Shown: piece by piece, positions 1 to 8,476 of the stretch | Numbering within the stretch: the stretch's first letter is position 1 | How the letters are laid out: each line of letters starts with the position of its first letter | Source: Erythrobacter sp. | GTDB lineage: Bacteria > Pseudomonadota > Alphaproteobacteria > Sphingomonadales > Sphingomonadaceae | DNA: 19,874 nucleotides | Assembly (NCBI GenBank): GCA_002695185.1 | Contig: NZOF01000151.1 | Coordinates: 4,065 to 23,938 of the forward strand | Direction of reading: 5' to 3' | The notes under the pieces: generated by a model | Database searches by the model: none | What the model was told of the DNA's origin: nothing | The model's input: the letters and a program-made list of their open reading frames with translations, nothing else | Position numbers and translations under genes: made by a program

Positions 1-1017
1 GAGGCTTATGGTCCAACCGTTGAGTTGCCCTAACCTAACAGGCGAGCGCAAATACACTTTGCCCAGCTTCTGCGAACATCCGATTTGTGCGCGAGCAACA
101 ATAGGGCAAGCTGCGAGCCGCTATTGAAACCAAACGACCACAACAACCCGAGATCCTGAGCCTAACATTAATAACTCCCGTACGAACGGAACTGCGCAGC
201 GACGAAAGATGCATCTCTTTTCTAAGGGTTAGAGCTGGCAACAGGATCTGGGACGAAACGGCAGCATTCCGTGTCAGGCTTGCCAATAGAAGCCAGTCCG
301 CTACCGGTCCGATCCCAGACCTCGAGAGAGGTATGTTTGGAGCTAATGCGGGCCGGGACGCGAGCCTCGAAGCCAAGCGCTTCCGAATTTTGATTTAAAC
401 GCCAATAAGTTGGGCAAACATCCCGATAGCTTTTTTGGGACACAAAGCTGGCTTCGCAATTATTCCAACGACCGTGGCGGATGGCCGCGTTGCGCGCCAA
501 TGGACACTGTCTTACAGGCCTATCATCGCCGTCCCGAAACGAACGTTCGCTGTTTGCCGCCCGGACGTGGGTTGTCGAACGATCAGGGAAGCTGATTCAG
601 CAAACAAGCCGTTGCTATACTGCAGATGCCGCTGTTCGAGCGAGTTGGCTTAATTGAGGCGCGCTCGCAGGTGCACCGCTCCGTTCGCCGATCTCGCTGC
701 CGGTTAGCAGGTGGCGAGCAGGAACGAGAAAGCGACACGGCTTGCCAGATTGGCATTTCTTTTGCAGCCAACGAGTGCGGAGCGGGCGGCGGATCAGCAG
801 ACTGCATCTGTTTGCGATCAAGCACTGGCGCTTTGGCCGTGCGAAGTGATTTGCGAATTTTTCGGATGCGTGAAAGTGGACGCCGACCCGACGAGCGCCC
901 CGAAGCAATCTCCGCATTATATCCTTAATTCATCGTACAACATCGTGGAGCGGCGGAGTCCGGAACTTCGGAACCCGCATTGAGCCAGCTGGTTAAGTCT
1001 CATGCCTTTAGAATAGG
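1..1017. other. Stretch without a supportable gene
   Basis: Open frames of 60-110 codons occur here on both strands, but they overlap one another, lack convincing ribosome binding sites and encode nothing I recognise. I see no tRNA, no insertion-sequence ends and no clear promoter. It may contain the 5' regulatory region of the protease gene that starts at 1027, or decayed coding sequence. The frame at 711-983 on the + strand is the least bad coding candidate, but I would not annotate it. Confidence 0.5.
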
Positions 1018-1018
1018 A
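1012..1018 (+). promoter_or_regulatory. Ribosome binding site deciding the protease start
   Basis: The string AATAGGA ends 8 nt before the ATG at 1027, a normal Shine-Dalgarno distance. The earlier ATG at 1018 overlaps this motif and has no ribosome binding site of its own. The start at 1027 also gives a cleaner signal peptide (Met-Lys-Asn, then a hydrophobic core). Confidence 0.6.
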
Positions 1019-1026
1019 TGCTGCTC

Positions 1027-2451
1027 ATGAAGAATGCCATTGGCCTAGCTGTTACCGCCCTGGCCTTTTGCGCCGCGGGTGCCGCTTTCGCAAGCGAGGA
1101 CGGTGGGCCTCCTCCGATGCTGCCGGAGGAAGTCATTGCTATTGAAGCGCAGTCCTACGCTGCTACTTACGGCGTGAGCGAGGACGAGGCGCTTCGCCGG
1201 CTCGCCCTGATGCACGATGCGTTTGACTCGATAGAAGATGTTCGGGCGTCTGCTGGCGAAGATCTTGGTGGCATCTATTTCGACAACGGTGCTGACTTCG
1301 CTTTGGTCGTCAACACCACGAAGAAGGGCAAGCCGATACCGGCGGCAATCCGATCGAAAGGGCGCCAGTTCGCAAATGAGCCACCCAGTGAGCGTGGCCG
1401 CAAGCTCGGGCTGACCAAGCAGAAACTGGACAAGGTGCGCAGCATCGCCGGCAGGCCCCAAAGTGGAAAGGTGAAGCAGGTCAACTCCGCCCGCATGGCC
1501 AAGACCGAGGTCAACCAAGTGCGTGAACGCAATTCAACGCGCAATGCCCAGATTCCGGGATACAACGGCTCGCGCTACGACGACCGAACCGGCGAAATGG
1601 TGATTTACCTGGCCGACGAAGCGCGGCGGAGTGAGGCAGAGGTGCGCGTAGAAGAGCTGTACCCGAACGTGCCCTTTCGTATAGAAATCGAAATAGCGGT
1701 CAACGTTCAGACCCATACGCGCGGCGGATCGACTCTATCGCGCCAGTCGACGGGCCAGCGGTGCACCACTGGTTTCGTGGTCCGCGATCGATCGACCAAT
1801 AGGGTCGGCGTGGTCACGGCAGGCCATTGCGAGGACGCGACACGCAACTATTCAGGCGTGGACGGGTCCAGCTATCCAATGAGCCGCGGGCAGTGGAACA
1901 TGACCGCGAGTTATGATCTGGCGTTCTTCTGGACCGCGCATGAGGCACCGGGCGAATTCTACGCTATGAGTGGAACCACACCACGGTCGCTCGAGGGCTG
2001 GCGGTCGGTTTCCGAAACTTCAGAAACTAGCTGGTACAATACCGGCAGCTATCTGTGTCACTACGGCGTCGCATCCGGCACCCAAAGCTGTGGAGAGGTC
2101 ATTGACAAAACAGCCGAGCCGGTTGTCATGGAGCGCACTGCGAGTGGACAATTAATCAACCGCGGCTGCGGTCGTCCTGGCGCAAGCTACGTGGCCTGCG
2201 GTCCAAACTTTGTTCAGGTTGAAAAGGTGGCGAAGCCTGGTCAAGTCGCGCTGCAATGCGTTCCTGGCGATAGCGGCGGGCCGTGGTTCGCCTATGGCAA
2301 CGCCTATGGAATAGCTAAATCCTGTTCTTATACCAACGCAAGCGATCCGAGCACTGTCAAGTACGCATATTACACGCCGATCATTCGCATCAACGATCTC
2401 GACTTAACCCTTTGGTATGGCGGTACGATTGTGGACGGTTATGCGCGCTAA
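1027..2451 (+). CDS. Secreted S1-family (trypsin/streptogrisin-like) serine protease with large propeptide
   Basis: The protein has 474 residues. A signal peptide with a likely AFA-S cleavage site covers residues 1-23. Residues about 25-225 form a long pro-region containing a prodomain-like module (GGIYFDNGADFALVV near 81, TGEMVIYLADE near 188). The catalytic domain follows, with His267 in TAGHC, a probable Asp297 in SYDLAFF and Ser416 in CVPGDSGGP, so the triad looks intact. Several cysteine pairs fit a disulphide-bonded extracellular enzyme. Known: in streptogrisin and alpha-lytic protease the prodomain is an intramolecular chaperone and a tight inhibitor of its own enzyme. The next gene overlaps its 3' end. 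The opposite strand downstream carries genes with related prodomain-like modules and a serpin, which suggests they control this or a similar protease. The substrate is unknown. Confidence 0.9.
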   Translation: MKNAIGLAVTALAFCAAGAAFASEDGGPPPMLPEEVIAIEAQSYAATYGVSEDEALRRLALMHDAFDSIEDVRASAGEDLGGIYFDNGADFALVVNTTKKGKPIPAAIRSKGRQFANEPPSERGRKLGLTKQKLDKVRSIAGRPQSGKVKQVNSARMAKTEVNQVRERNSTRNAQIPGYNGSRYDDRTGEMVIYLADEARRSEAEVRVEELYPNVPFRIEIEIAVNVQTHTRGGSTLSRQSTGQRCTTGFVVRDRSTNRVGVVTAGHCEDATRNYSGVDGSSYPMSRGQWNMTASYDLAFFWTAHEAPGEFYAMSGTTPRSLEGWRSVSETSETSWYNTGSYLCHYGVASGTQSCGEVIDKTAEPVVMERTASGQLINRGCGRPGASYVACGPNFVQVEKVAKPGQVALQCVPGDSGGPWFAYGNAYGIAKSCSYTNASDPSTVKYAYYTPIIRINDLDLTLWYGGTIVDGYAR

Positions 2452-2905
2452 GCATCTTGGGTTGGTATTCGGTGGGCTTCTGCTATCTGGCTGCGGACAG
2501 GTAGACGGAAGGTCTAGTGACCCGCCTACGGCTCTCGAACCGTCAGGGCCAGCATCCCGTGGCACGCAATGGCCGGTGATCGCCGCCTATCGCGCTCCGC
2601 CACAGCGGGATGAAACGGTCACCGTAACAACCGAAGGCATTGTTGGTAATCTAGCCATTACCGGTCCCTGCGTGGTGCTCCAAGTTCCTGACGGAATGCG
2701 CTACGTCCTCGTCTTCCCTGAAGGCAGCGCCGCACGGACTGGTCCAAACAAAATTAGTTTCAATGGCACCATACTGCGCGACGGAGAGGAATTGTCGACC
2801 GGAACAAACGTTGTCACGCTAGCGGACTGGGAGGCGGGAAAGCGACCCGAATTGGTCGCACCTCCCGCCACCGAATGCGAAGGTGACGCGTACCTACTGA
2901 TCTGA
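2441..2905 (+). CDS. Small lipoprotein with a divergent DGC-type module
   Basis: The predicted product has 154 residues. The type II signal peptide MRAKHLGLVFGGLLLSGC has lipobox LSGC with Cys18. I chose the ATG at 2441 rather than the in-frame ATG at 2417 because it gives a proper lipoprotein signal and has GGACGG just upstream; it overlaps the protease gene by 11 nt, implying translational coupling. From about residue 70 the pattern GPCVVL, YVLVFPEG, ISFNG and a C-terminal Cys146 matches, loosely, the two-cysteine DGC module of the - strand lipoproteins in this window. It probably sits in the envelope as a partner of the protease made from the same transcript. Function is unknown. Confidence 0.8.
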   Translation: MRAKHLGLVFGGLLLSGCGQVDGRSSDPPTALEPSGPASRGTQWPVIAAYRAPPQRDETVTVTTEGIVGNLAITGPCVVLQVPDGMRYVLVFPEGSAARTGPNKISFNGTILRDGEELSTGTNVVTLADWEAGKRPELVAPPATECEGDAYLLI

Positions 2906-2921
2906 TGGCTCAACCGGCGTC

Positions 2922-2980
2922 GGCGCTTTCTGGCATCTGTTCGGGAGGCTCATCGGCGCCCTCCAGACCGCGAAAGCGCC
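2922..2980. repeat. Inverted repeat between convergent genes, possible weak terminator
   Basis: GGCGCTTTC at 2922-2930 and GAAAGCGCC at 2972-2980 are perfect reverse complements separated by 41 nt. A nested GGAGG/CCTCC pair (2944-2948 and 2960-2964) could fold inside. It starts 16 nt after the lipoprotein stop and sits between two converging transcription units. There is no clear T-run, so intrinsic termination is not shown. It could equally be an mRNA 3'-end stabiliser. Confidence 0.35.
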
Positions 2981-3157
2981 AGGTACTTCAGCGCATGCAG
3001 CTTTCAACAGAATGATCACAGACTGCCTTTGAAGACATGCGGTTGGCTCCGTGCGGCATAGCAACGGGGGCGGCGTCATTTCCTAATCCTACTGAGACTC
3101 CGCTTAAACGATCAGGAGCTCGGAGCGCTAGTCGCTAGCTTCTAGGCTCTAGCCGAC

Positions 3158-4107
3158 CTATGAAATTACACTCACCCCGAGCTTCTCGATTTCGTATCCG
3201 CCGCCCTTCCTTCGCAAGCGGTATGAGCCGTGTTCCGCACCGAGGTTGCCATAGGTCGCGCCACCCGAACCGGCGCAGAAACCGCGATTGCCTGAGCAAT
3301 CGATCCGGGCATCGATATACATCGCACTTTCGCCGTTTGCCGTCAGGACCACGCCGGGACCGCTCCATGAGCAGTCCGCCTGAGGATAAAGCGGGCCGAA
3401 ACGATGCGATAGCCTCGCAAGCAAGTCTCGATCTGCTCCGCGCAGGCAGATATGGCTGCGCATATCGCCTTCGCGACCCTCGTAGGTTTCGAGAACATAT
3501 GTAAACATCGCTTCGCGCGGGTCGGCGACGTTCCTGATCATTCTTCGCGGCCACCGCTGCCCGCCCCAGTGCTCGTCGAAAGCCTGCGACAGAAGCGTAT
3601 CTTGCGCCGATGGAGCGGGAGGCGGGGGCGGCGGAGGATCGGGGATACCGTCTGGCTTCGACGGATCAAATTTCGCAATGTCATGAAGCTGGACGGCGGG
3701 TCCTTCGCGATCGGCAGGCACCTCGCCATCGGCCAGACCCGCCAAATCCGCATCGGGCGGATAGAAACCGCCTCCACCACGGACCATCTCCCCCTCGCGG
3801 ATTCGCAACCCCGAGGTATAGTTGTTTACCAGCCAGTCGGTCTCGTCGAGCCGCGCGACCCGCACATTTTCGTCGCCCCAGAGTATTAAAGCACGCTGTC
3901 CTGGCGCATGCTCAAGATAGAGACACGATCCGGCTCGAATGATCCTGCCGATATACGCGCCTCCATCGCAAGGTCCGACCGGGCATGTAGAATGGCTGGC
4001 AGCGACGACGCCGTCTCGCCGCGCTCGGTCTCGATCTCGGTCTCGGGCGGTGCCAGGCAGCCGGAAAGTGTCACGGCAAGGACAGAGCAGAAGATCCTTT
4101 TCGTCAT
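3158..4107 (-). pseudogene. DGC-like lipoprotein gene with an apparent frameshift
   Basis: The lipoprotein start MTKRIFCSVLAVTLSGC (ATG at 4107, lipobox LSGC) is in one frame, while the long conserved-looking body (SHSTCPVGPC onward to the stop at 3158) is in the neighbouring frame. One extra base somewhere between 4057 and 3985 would join them into about 316 residues. The region holds a simple GAGACCGAGATC-type repeat that could slip. The body contains a degenerate DGC-like segment (RAGSCLYLE, ALILWGDENV), a run of seven prolines, and a C-terminal cysteine-containing domain that I do not recognise. It lies 77 nt after the preceding gene, the only non-overlapping junction of the cluster. The alternatives are sequencing error, real decay, or a start in the body frame without a signal peptide, which I think less likely. 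Confidence 0.65.
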
Positions 4108-4184
4108 GCAGATCCAACTGTTTCTCCGTGCGGCCCGTTCCGCCTAGAATTGCCATTACGAAGTTGTTGCACGGCGCTCGGCAT

Positions 4185-5018
4185 TCAAAATCCCCAGAAG
4201 CGATTGCAGTCGATCGGTTCGAGATCGGGGTCGCGAAGCCGCCGGTCAGCCTCGCGCCGCGCTTGCCGCACCGCACAGGAATTAGCCCTCTCGATTACTT
4301 GTGCAGGGCGGTCGCCACTGCGTTCGCCATAACGGCGCAGTGCCGGGTTGAAGCGTTCGGGCCAAGCGAACGGGTTGGTGACCGTCGTTATGCTGACGAC
4401 CGTGTGATCGCCGCAAGCTGCCGCCAGTTCCGGCCAGGCTTCGGAAGCTTCGCTGAACCATCCCGTTTCTGCCGAAAGACCGACCCGAACGGTTCCCATC
4501 CTGTCTGGCTCGTATCGGGAACCGAAGGCCAGATAGCCCTCTTCGTCGATGGTCAGCGCAGTTCCGTAGGGAAAATGCACCAATGGATCGTCTTCGCCCT
4601 GGCGGTCGAGAAAGAAGCAGCCATCGCGCAGCACAATTGTGTGCTGGCTGCCGAGATGGAGAACGTCGCCTGCCGGTTTCTCCGCCTGCGGAAATGCGCG
4701 GATGTAATAGGCAAGTTCGGGCGGCACCGCAGACTTGGACAGCTTCGGCTCGTCTGTCACCGGCTGGGGCGGCCATTCCTTGTCGAGATAGGAGAATGGC
4801 GGCGACAAAGGCGCTTCCTGTATCGTAAGTCGTCCGCTCGGTTCCTGGGAAGCTCCGGATGGGATCGGTGCCGGCTCAACGCAAGCCGCGGTAGCATTGC
4901 CCGCCTCCATTACGATGCGCCCGTTTTCGTCGAATGCGCATAACTGCGGCGCTTCCTCCCGCTCAGAGCAAGCGGAGAACGCTGTGAGAAGCAGAGCTGC
5001 AATTGCTGGCCGCGTCAT
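4185..5018 (-). CDS. Lipoprotein with DGC two-cysteine module
   Basis: The predicted product has 277 residues with signal peptide MTRPAIAALLLTAFSAC (acylated Cys17, slightly unusual Phe at -3). A low-complexity linker leads to the shared module: YYIRAFP near 104, IVLRDGCFFL with the motif at 132-134, DDPLVHFPYG, GYLAFGSR, and AACG at 200-203 followed by VVSI. The two conserved cysteines probably form a disulphide. The C-terminus is an Arg-rich, likely helical tail with two more cysteines. The start ATG overlaps the stop of the double-META gene in an ATGA. This is the minimal intact version of the module in this cluster, without the prodomain-like part. No known function is recognised. Confidence 0.85.
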   Translation of the reverse strand: MTRPAIAALLLTAFSACSEREEAPQLCAFDENGRIVMEAGNATAACVEPAPIPSGASQEPSGRLTIQEAPLSPPFSYLDKEWPPQPVTDEPKLSKSAVPPELAYYIRAFPQAEKPAGDVLHLGSQHTIVLRDGCFFLDRQGEDDPLVHFPYGTALTIDEEGYLAFGSRYEPDRMGTVRVGLSAETGWFSEASEAWPELAAACGDHTVVSITTVTNPFAWPERFNPALRRYGERSGDRPAQVIERANSCAVRQARREADRRLRDPDLEPIDCNRFWGF

Positions 5019-5851
5019 CGCGCCGCATTGCCTTTCAGCACATGTCCACCGCCAGCGATAATGAGCTCTCCGTTAGGCCCCACCAAATAACGTGGATCGG
5101 AGCGCATGAGATCAGCGAAGGCGTCGTCGAGAACGACGTATTCATCGGAGCAATTCTGCTCGGTGCTGGCGATTTCGTCTTTGACCAGCAAACGGTCTGC
5201 CCGGGTATCGAAAATGCCGAACAACGTGGCGCAGGAAGCTAGCCCCTGCCAGCTATCTTGCGAGAAGCGCAGATGCCTGTCGGTGGGACTCGAGCTTACC
5301 GTCTCCCCATCGATACTTCTGATCGTCCAGCGCGTGCCCTCCAGCTGCTGCGAGATAGGACCGGCGACAGGGATGCGCATGGGATCGGGTGATAGTTCTG
5401 AACCATTAGGCCGGCCCGTTCGCGCCAGCGTGAGCCGATGACCGGAGGAACGAATTTCCAGCTGACCGTTCTCGTAATGAACTTGCGGATTGCCGAGGAA
5501 CAGTTCCGAGATGGCTTGCTCCTGCTCGTTCAGCCTGCCGGTGCAGCCCATCGCATCACCGCCCCAGCTATGCACCGCGATGCGGCCTTCGGAAAGAAGA
5601 GCCAGCCCGCCGAATGCATTGCAGCCGATCGAACCGCCGATCGCATCGCTCGAGATCGCGATGAAGGGTTTTTCTGCCCTGACTGGCAAAGCCTCGCCAT
5701 TAAGACTGACCACCCGCCAGCGGCCTGCAACGTCCTCCAGTGATCGGAGATGATGATCGCTATCATCGTCAACGTCAGCGCCCTTGGTCTGATCGGTCGC
5801 GGGGGCGCAGGTGCACAGGCTTGCCGCGAGCAGGAGTATCCAGGCTCTCAT
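5015..5851 (-). CDS. Double META-domain (HslJ-like) envelope protein
   Basis: The predicted product has 278 residues. The signal peptide MRAWILLLAASLCTC has an atypical lipobox (LCTC), so lipidation is likely but not certain. The first META domain (about 40-145) has the family pattern GRWRVVSLNG, GSIGCNAFGG and MGCTGRLNEQEQAI. The second (about 168-275) shows GTRWTIRSIDG, LASCATLFG, TEQNCSDE and GELIIAGGG. Known: META domains occur in the E. coli heat-shock protein HslJ and in many bacterial lipoproteins; their biochemical role is poorly defined. The gene is coupled by 4-nt overlaps on both sides, so it is probably made in fixed proportion with its neighbours. Confidence 0.9.
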   Translation of the reverse strand: MRAWILLLAASLCTCAPATDQTKGADVDDDSDHHLRSLEDVAGRWRVVSLNGEALPVRAEKPFIAISSDAIGGSIGCNAFGGLALLSEGRIAVHSWGGDAMGCTGRLNEQEQAISELFLGNPQVHYENGQLEIRSSGHRLTLARTGRPNGSELSPDPMRIPVAGPISQQLEGTRWTIRSIDGETVSSSPTDRHLRFSQDSWQGLASCATLFGIFDTRADRLLVKDEIASTEQNCSDEYVVLDDAFADLMRSDPRYLVGPNGELIIAGGGHVLKGNAAR

Positions 5852-7767
5852 CGCAGCATCGCACGCATGATCACCTCACCGTCCGGCAACGGCACGGTGT
5901 ATTTCGGATCTTCGGGACATGCGCTGGTGCAGATGATGCTTGGAAAATTATTCTCCTCTATCCAGCGAACGGCATCGGCCACAGCGGGTTCGGTGACAGG
6001 TGAGCCGTTCGGTAGAGTGCCTGGGCAGGCGACGGCGCTAGCTACCCAGGAAGTTTTCCCGCCCATGTTTATTCGGCGGATGGGTGTGCAACCGTCGAAA
6101 TAGGCTGCCGTTTCACCGCTGCCACGCCGCCCGCCGAAATCGTATTCTATCCAGAGGCGGGTCGGATCCGACAATTCCCGGTCGCCAATCCGGGTGATAA
6201 AGAAGCGACGAACCGTCGGGTTGCCGAAATTGTCCGCCGGGCGCAGGGGCGCGATAGTTCTCATCCGCTCCTCCACGGATCGTGCCAGCTCCCGCGCGGC
6301 ATCGACGCTCGTTCCCGCGAAGCTTGCCGCCCCCAGCACGTTTGCGCCATCGGCCGCCTCGACCAGCTTATCTTCCACGATCCGCATCAAAGGCAGCGTC
6401 ATCTGCACTACCCGCGTGTCAGAGGAAGGAGGGATGCCTTCGAACAGACGACCGGCGATATAGCCGGTCCTGCTCGCCAACAGCAGCACCTCTGTTCCAA
6501 GTGCGGGCGTGATCAGTGGGGAGCGGCTCTTGTCCTCCAGTGGCGGCATGCGCACGATCAGCAGGTCTCCCGTCCGCTGGCCGCCGCGCCAGCCTTCGCG
6601 CACCCGATAGAGGTAATCGAGCGACAGGCCGTCGCCGCGATCGACGGGACGAATGCCTTCCAGCACCGCAAGCGCGATGATCGGCGCGGAGGCCAGATGC
6701 TGGCGCAAGCCTTCCGGCGGATCGGGCGGGGATGCCAATAGCCCCGCCTCGACAGCCCGCGCGTGTTGCCATGCCGTCAGCCCCGAAAAGGCCAAGCGCC
6801 GCGGATCGGCGGGCGTCTCGACATCGGCCGATCCTTCGCCGCCCAATCCGACTGCACGCACAGCGAACGCGCTGCGCTTCTCACCCTCAAGCTTGGCGGC
6901 TGCCTCGGCCAGCTCCCGCGCCCACTGATCGGGCGCGAAGGCTTCAACATTACGCGCCAGTTCGGGAAACCGTGCCGCGGGCACTAGCGTCGCGCGCTGG
7001 CCAGGGATTCGCAGCGTCATGCGCGTTTCGATTGGCTCGGCGAGATAGGATGCCGCTGTGCCGAGTTTCGCGAGGCGGTCACCCAAGGTGCGAACGCGGC
7101 ACCGTTCACCGAAACGAATGTACGAACCTCCGACCCGAACCTCCCAGTCGCGCTCGCCGAACCAGGCATTCGTGGCAACCGAGCAGTCAGGCCCGTCCAC
7201 GCGATATTCAGCCCCGAACGTCACGCGGGTCAACTCGTCGCCGCGATAGGGGCGTCCGCGCATATTAGCGAGCAACCATTCGCCGCGGATGAAGCTATCA
7301 CTAGGATAGGTTCCGGCAACATCGACTTTGGCGAACAGCCATGCCTCGCCGCCCCGTTCGACCCGCAATGTCTCGCTATCCGGCATCGTGATCGACACGT
7401 CTGCTCCATCGAAAGGTGCCAGAGGAGTAAGGGATCGGCAAGTTTGGGGGAGCCCGCCAAAACCATATTCGATTGTGAAGCGATTCTCGCCAAGATCGCG
7501 CAGCTGTCCCTGCGAGACGTTGCATCCGCTGCCCCAAGAAAACATCGGGCTCCAGATCGTCTGGCGATACTGTTGCGATACACCCGGCCACGAGACTGGG
7601 TGCCACTCGCCGTAGAGCTCCCTTACTGCGTCGGTCATCGGCGCGAGATAGGCAGTGGGCGGAGGCGGGAGGGGCGAAGCCGGTCCACCGGTCGGCTCTT
7701 CGCTGGTCGTGCAACCAGCCAGCAGCCCGAGGAGCAGCACTGAGGAGCTGGCACAGTTATTTCGCAT
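5848..7767 (-). CDS. 639-residue lipoprotein with META-like domains and a possible NTR-like barrel
   Basis: The signal peptide ends in LLAGC (Cys19) and is followed by a Pro-rich linker. Residues about 50-150 (LYGEWHPVSW, FSWGSGCNVSQG, QTCRSL) and 158-262 (RGEWLLANMRG, YRVDGPDCSV) look like two divergent META domains. Residues about 360-440 (ALAVLEGIRPV, YLYRVREGWRGG, TEVLLLASRTGYIAG) resemble an NTR/TIMP-like beta-barrel; this is a weak assignment. A cysteine-rich C-terminal part includes a YFDGC motif. I chose the ATG at 7767 because AGGA lies 8 nt upstream and it gives a lipoprotein signal. The same frame is open 108 codons further up, but that part overlaps the upstream gene. It overlaps that gene by 11 nt and the double-META gene by 4 nt. 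Confidence 0.8.
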   Translation of the reverse strand: MRNNCASSSVLLLGLLAGCTTSEEPTGGPASPLPPPPTAYLAPMTDAVRELYGEWHPVSWPGVSQQYRQTIWSPMFSWGSGCNVSQGQLRDLGENRFTIEYGFGGLPQTCRSLTPLAPFDGADVSITMPDSETLRVERGGEAWLFAKVDVAGTYPSDSFIRGEWLLANMRGRPYRGDELTRVTFGAEYRVDGPDCSVATNAWFGERDWEVRVGGSYIRFGERCRVRTLGDRLAKLGTAASYLAEPIETRMTLRIPGQRATLVPAARFPELARNVEAFAPDQWARELAEAAAKLEGEKRSAFAVRAVGLGGEGSADVETPADPRRLAFSGLTAWQHARAVEAGLLASPPDPPEGLRQHLASAPIIALAVLEGIRPVDRGDGLSLDYLYRVREGWRGGQRTGDLLIVRMPPLEDKSRSPLITPALGTEVLLLASRTGYIAGRLFEGIPPSSDTRVVQMTLPLMRIVEDKLVEAADGANVLGAASFAGTSVDAARELARSVEERMRTIAPLRPADNFGNPTVRRFFITRIGDRELSDPTRLWIEYDFGGRRGSGETAAYFDGCTPIRRINMGGKTSWVASAVACPGTLPNGSPVTEPAVADAVRWIEENNFPSIICTSACPEDPKYTVPLPDGEVIMRAMLR

Positions 7768-8476
7768 CGAGATATTCCTGGCAAACGTCCTCCGCGCCCG
7801 GCGGCAGCGTTGCGGGTGGCGGCGGCGGAGCAGGGGGGCGCGCATCCTCGGGCTCTCGCCGGGGGGCATTGGGCGCGGGAAGATTGACCGGTTTGTATCC
7901 GGGCGGCGGCACCCATTGTTTTGGAGGTTGGGGAAACAGCAATCGGCATTCCTGTTCGGCGCTCCGCATCGATACGCTGGCGAGCGTTTGCAGGACCGTG
8001 TCGCAGTTTTTCTCGCTGTCGCAGGTACCCCAAAAGACGGGCTCCTCTTCTTCATGCCAGATTGCCACGGCGGCGCTGCCCGCTCCGCCATAATGGTTCG
8101 TGATCAGATAGCGTGTGGCGCCATTGTCGAGATACTTGCGGAAAGCAGGCTTGCCGTTGATCGTGATCGGGTCGCCCCAGTCGGGGCCCATCGGCACACC
8201 GCCATATAGATCGAGCATATAATCGAACCGCAGGTCGCCTGAGCGCCAGACCAGATGCGTGCTGTCATCCGCCAGCGGACAGTCGCTGGCTTGGTTGGGG
8301 CAGGTTTCGACAGCACCTGCGAACTTGAAACCGAACGGAAAGGAAAAACTGAGCCGGTCCAGCTCAATGCCACCGAAATCACGAATTTCACGCTCGGGCA
8401 CCACGATGTCGGTTGGCTCGCCGCACCCAGCAAGAGCACCGACCAGAAGGCAGATTGGCAGGCATGCGAGCTTCAT
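7757..8476 (-). CDS. Lipoprotein of unknown function with Pro-rich C-terminus
   Basis: The predicted product has 239 residues. The signal peptide MKLACLPICLLVGALAGC has a textbook LAGC lipobox. The mature part (about 20-165) has four cysteines in short-spaced pairs (CPNQASDC and CDSEKNC) and patterned beta-type segments (FSFPFGFKF, LRFDYMLDLYGG, AVAIWHEEEE). Residues about 185-228 are a Pro/Ala-rich linker, then a short tail CQEYLDAK. I do not recognise a family, and it does not show the DGC or prodomain-like modules. It is coupled to both neighbours (4-nt overlap upstream, 11-nt downstream), which ties it to the same envelope system. Confidence 0.8.
   Translation of the reverse strand: MKLACLPICLLVGALAGCGEPTDIVVPEREIRDFGGIELDRLSFSFPFGFKFAGAVETCPNQASDCPLADDSTHLVWRSGDLRFDYMLDLYGGVPMGPDWGDPITINGKPAFRKYLDNGATRYLITNHYGGAGSAAVAIWHEEEEPVFWGTCDSEKNCDTVLQTLASVSMRSAEQECRLLFPQPPKQWVPPPGYKPVNLPAPNAPRREPEDARPPAPPPPPATLPPGAEDVCQEYLDAK

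Noticed and set aside
626..983. Overlapping + strand frames of 90-100 codons before the protease gene
   Set aside because: They lack ribosome binding sites and any recognised motif, and they overlap each other and opposite-strand frames.
3118..3157. CTAG-rich imperfect repeats near the end of the convergent intergenic stretch
   Set aside because: Possible pairings are only 4-5 bp with tiny loops, so a terminator or binding site is not supported.
3939..4943. 334-codon open frame on the + strand
   Set aside because: It lies antisense to the DGC lipoprotein and the frameshifted gene. Composition is Arg/Ser-rich as expected of a shadow, and no motif is recognised.
7768..8091. 108-codon N-terminal extension of the 639-aa lipoprotein
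   Set aside because: It overlaps the upstream lipoprotein gene in another frame and would bury a good type II signal peptide. The ATG at 7767 has its own ribosome binding site.
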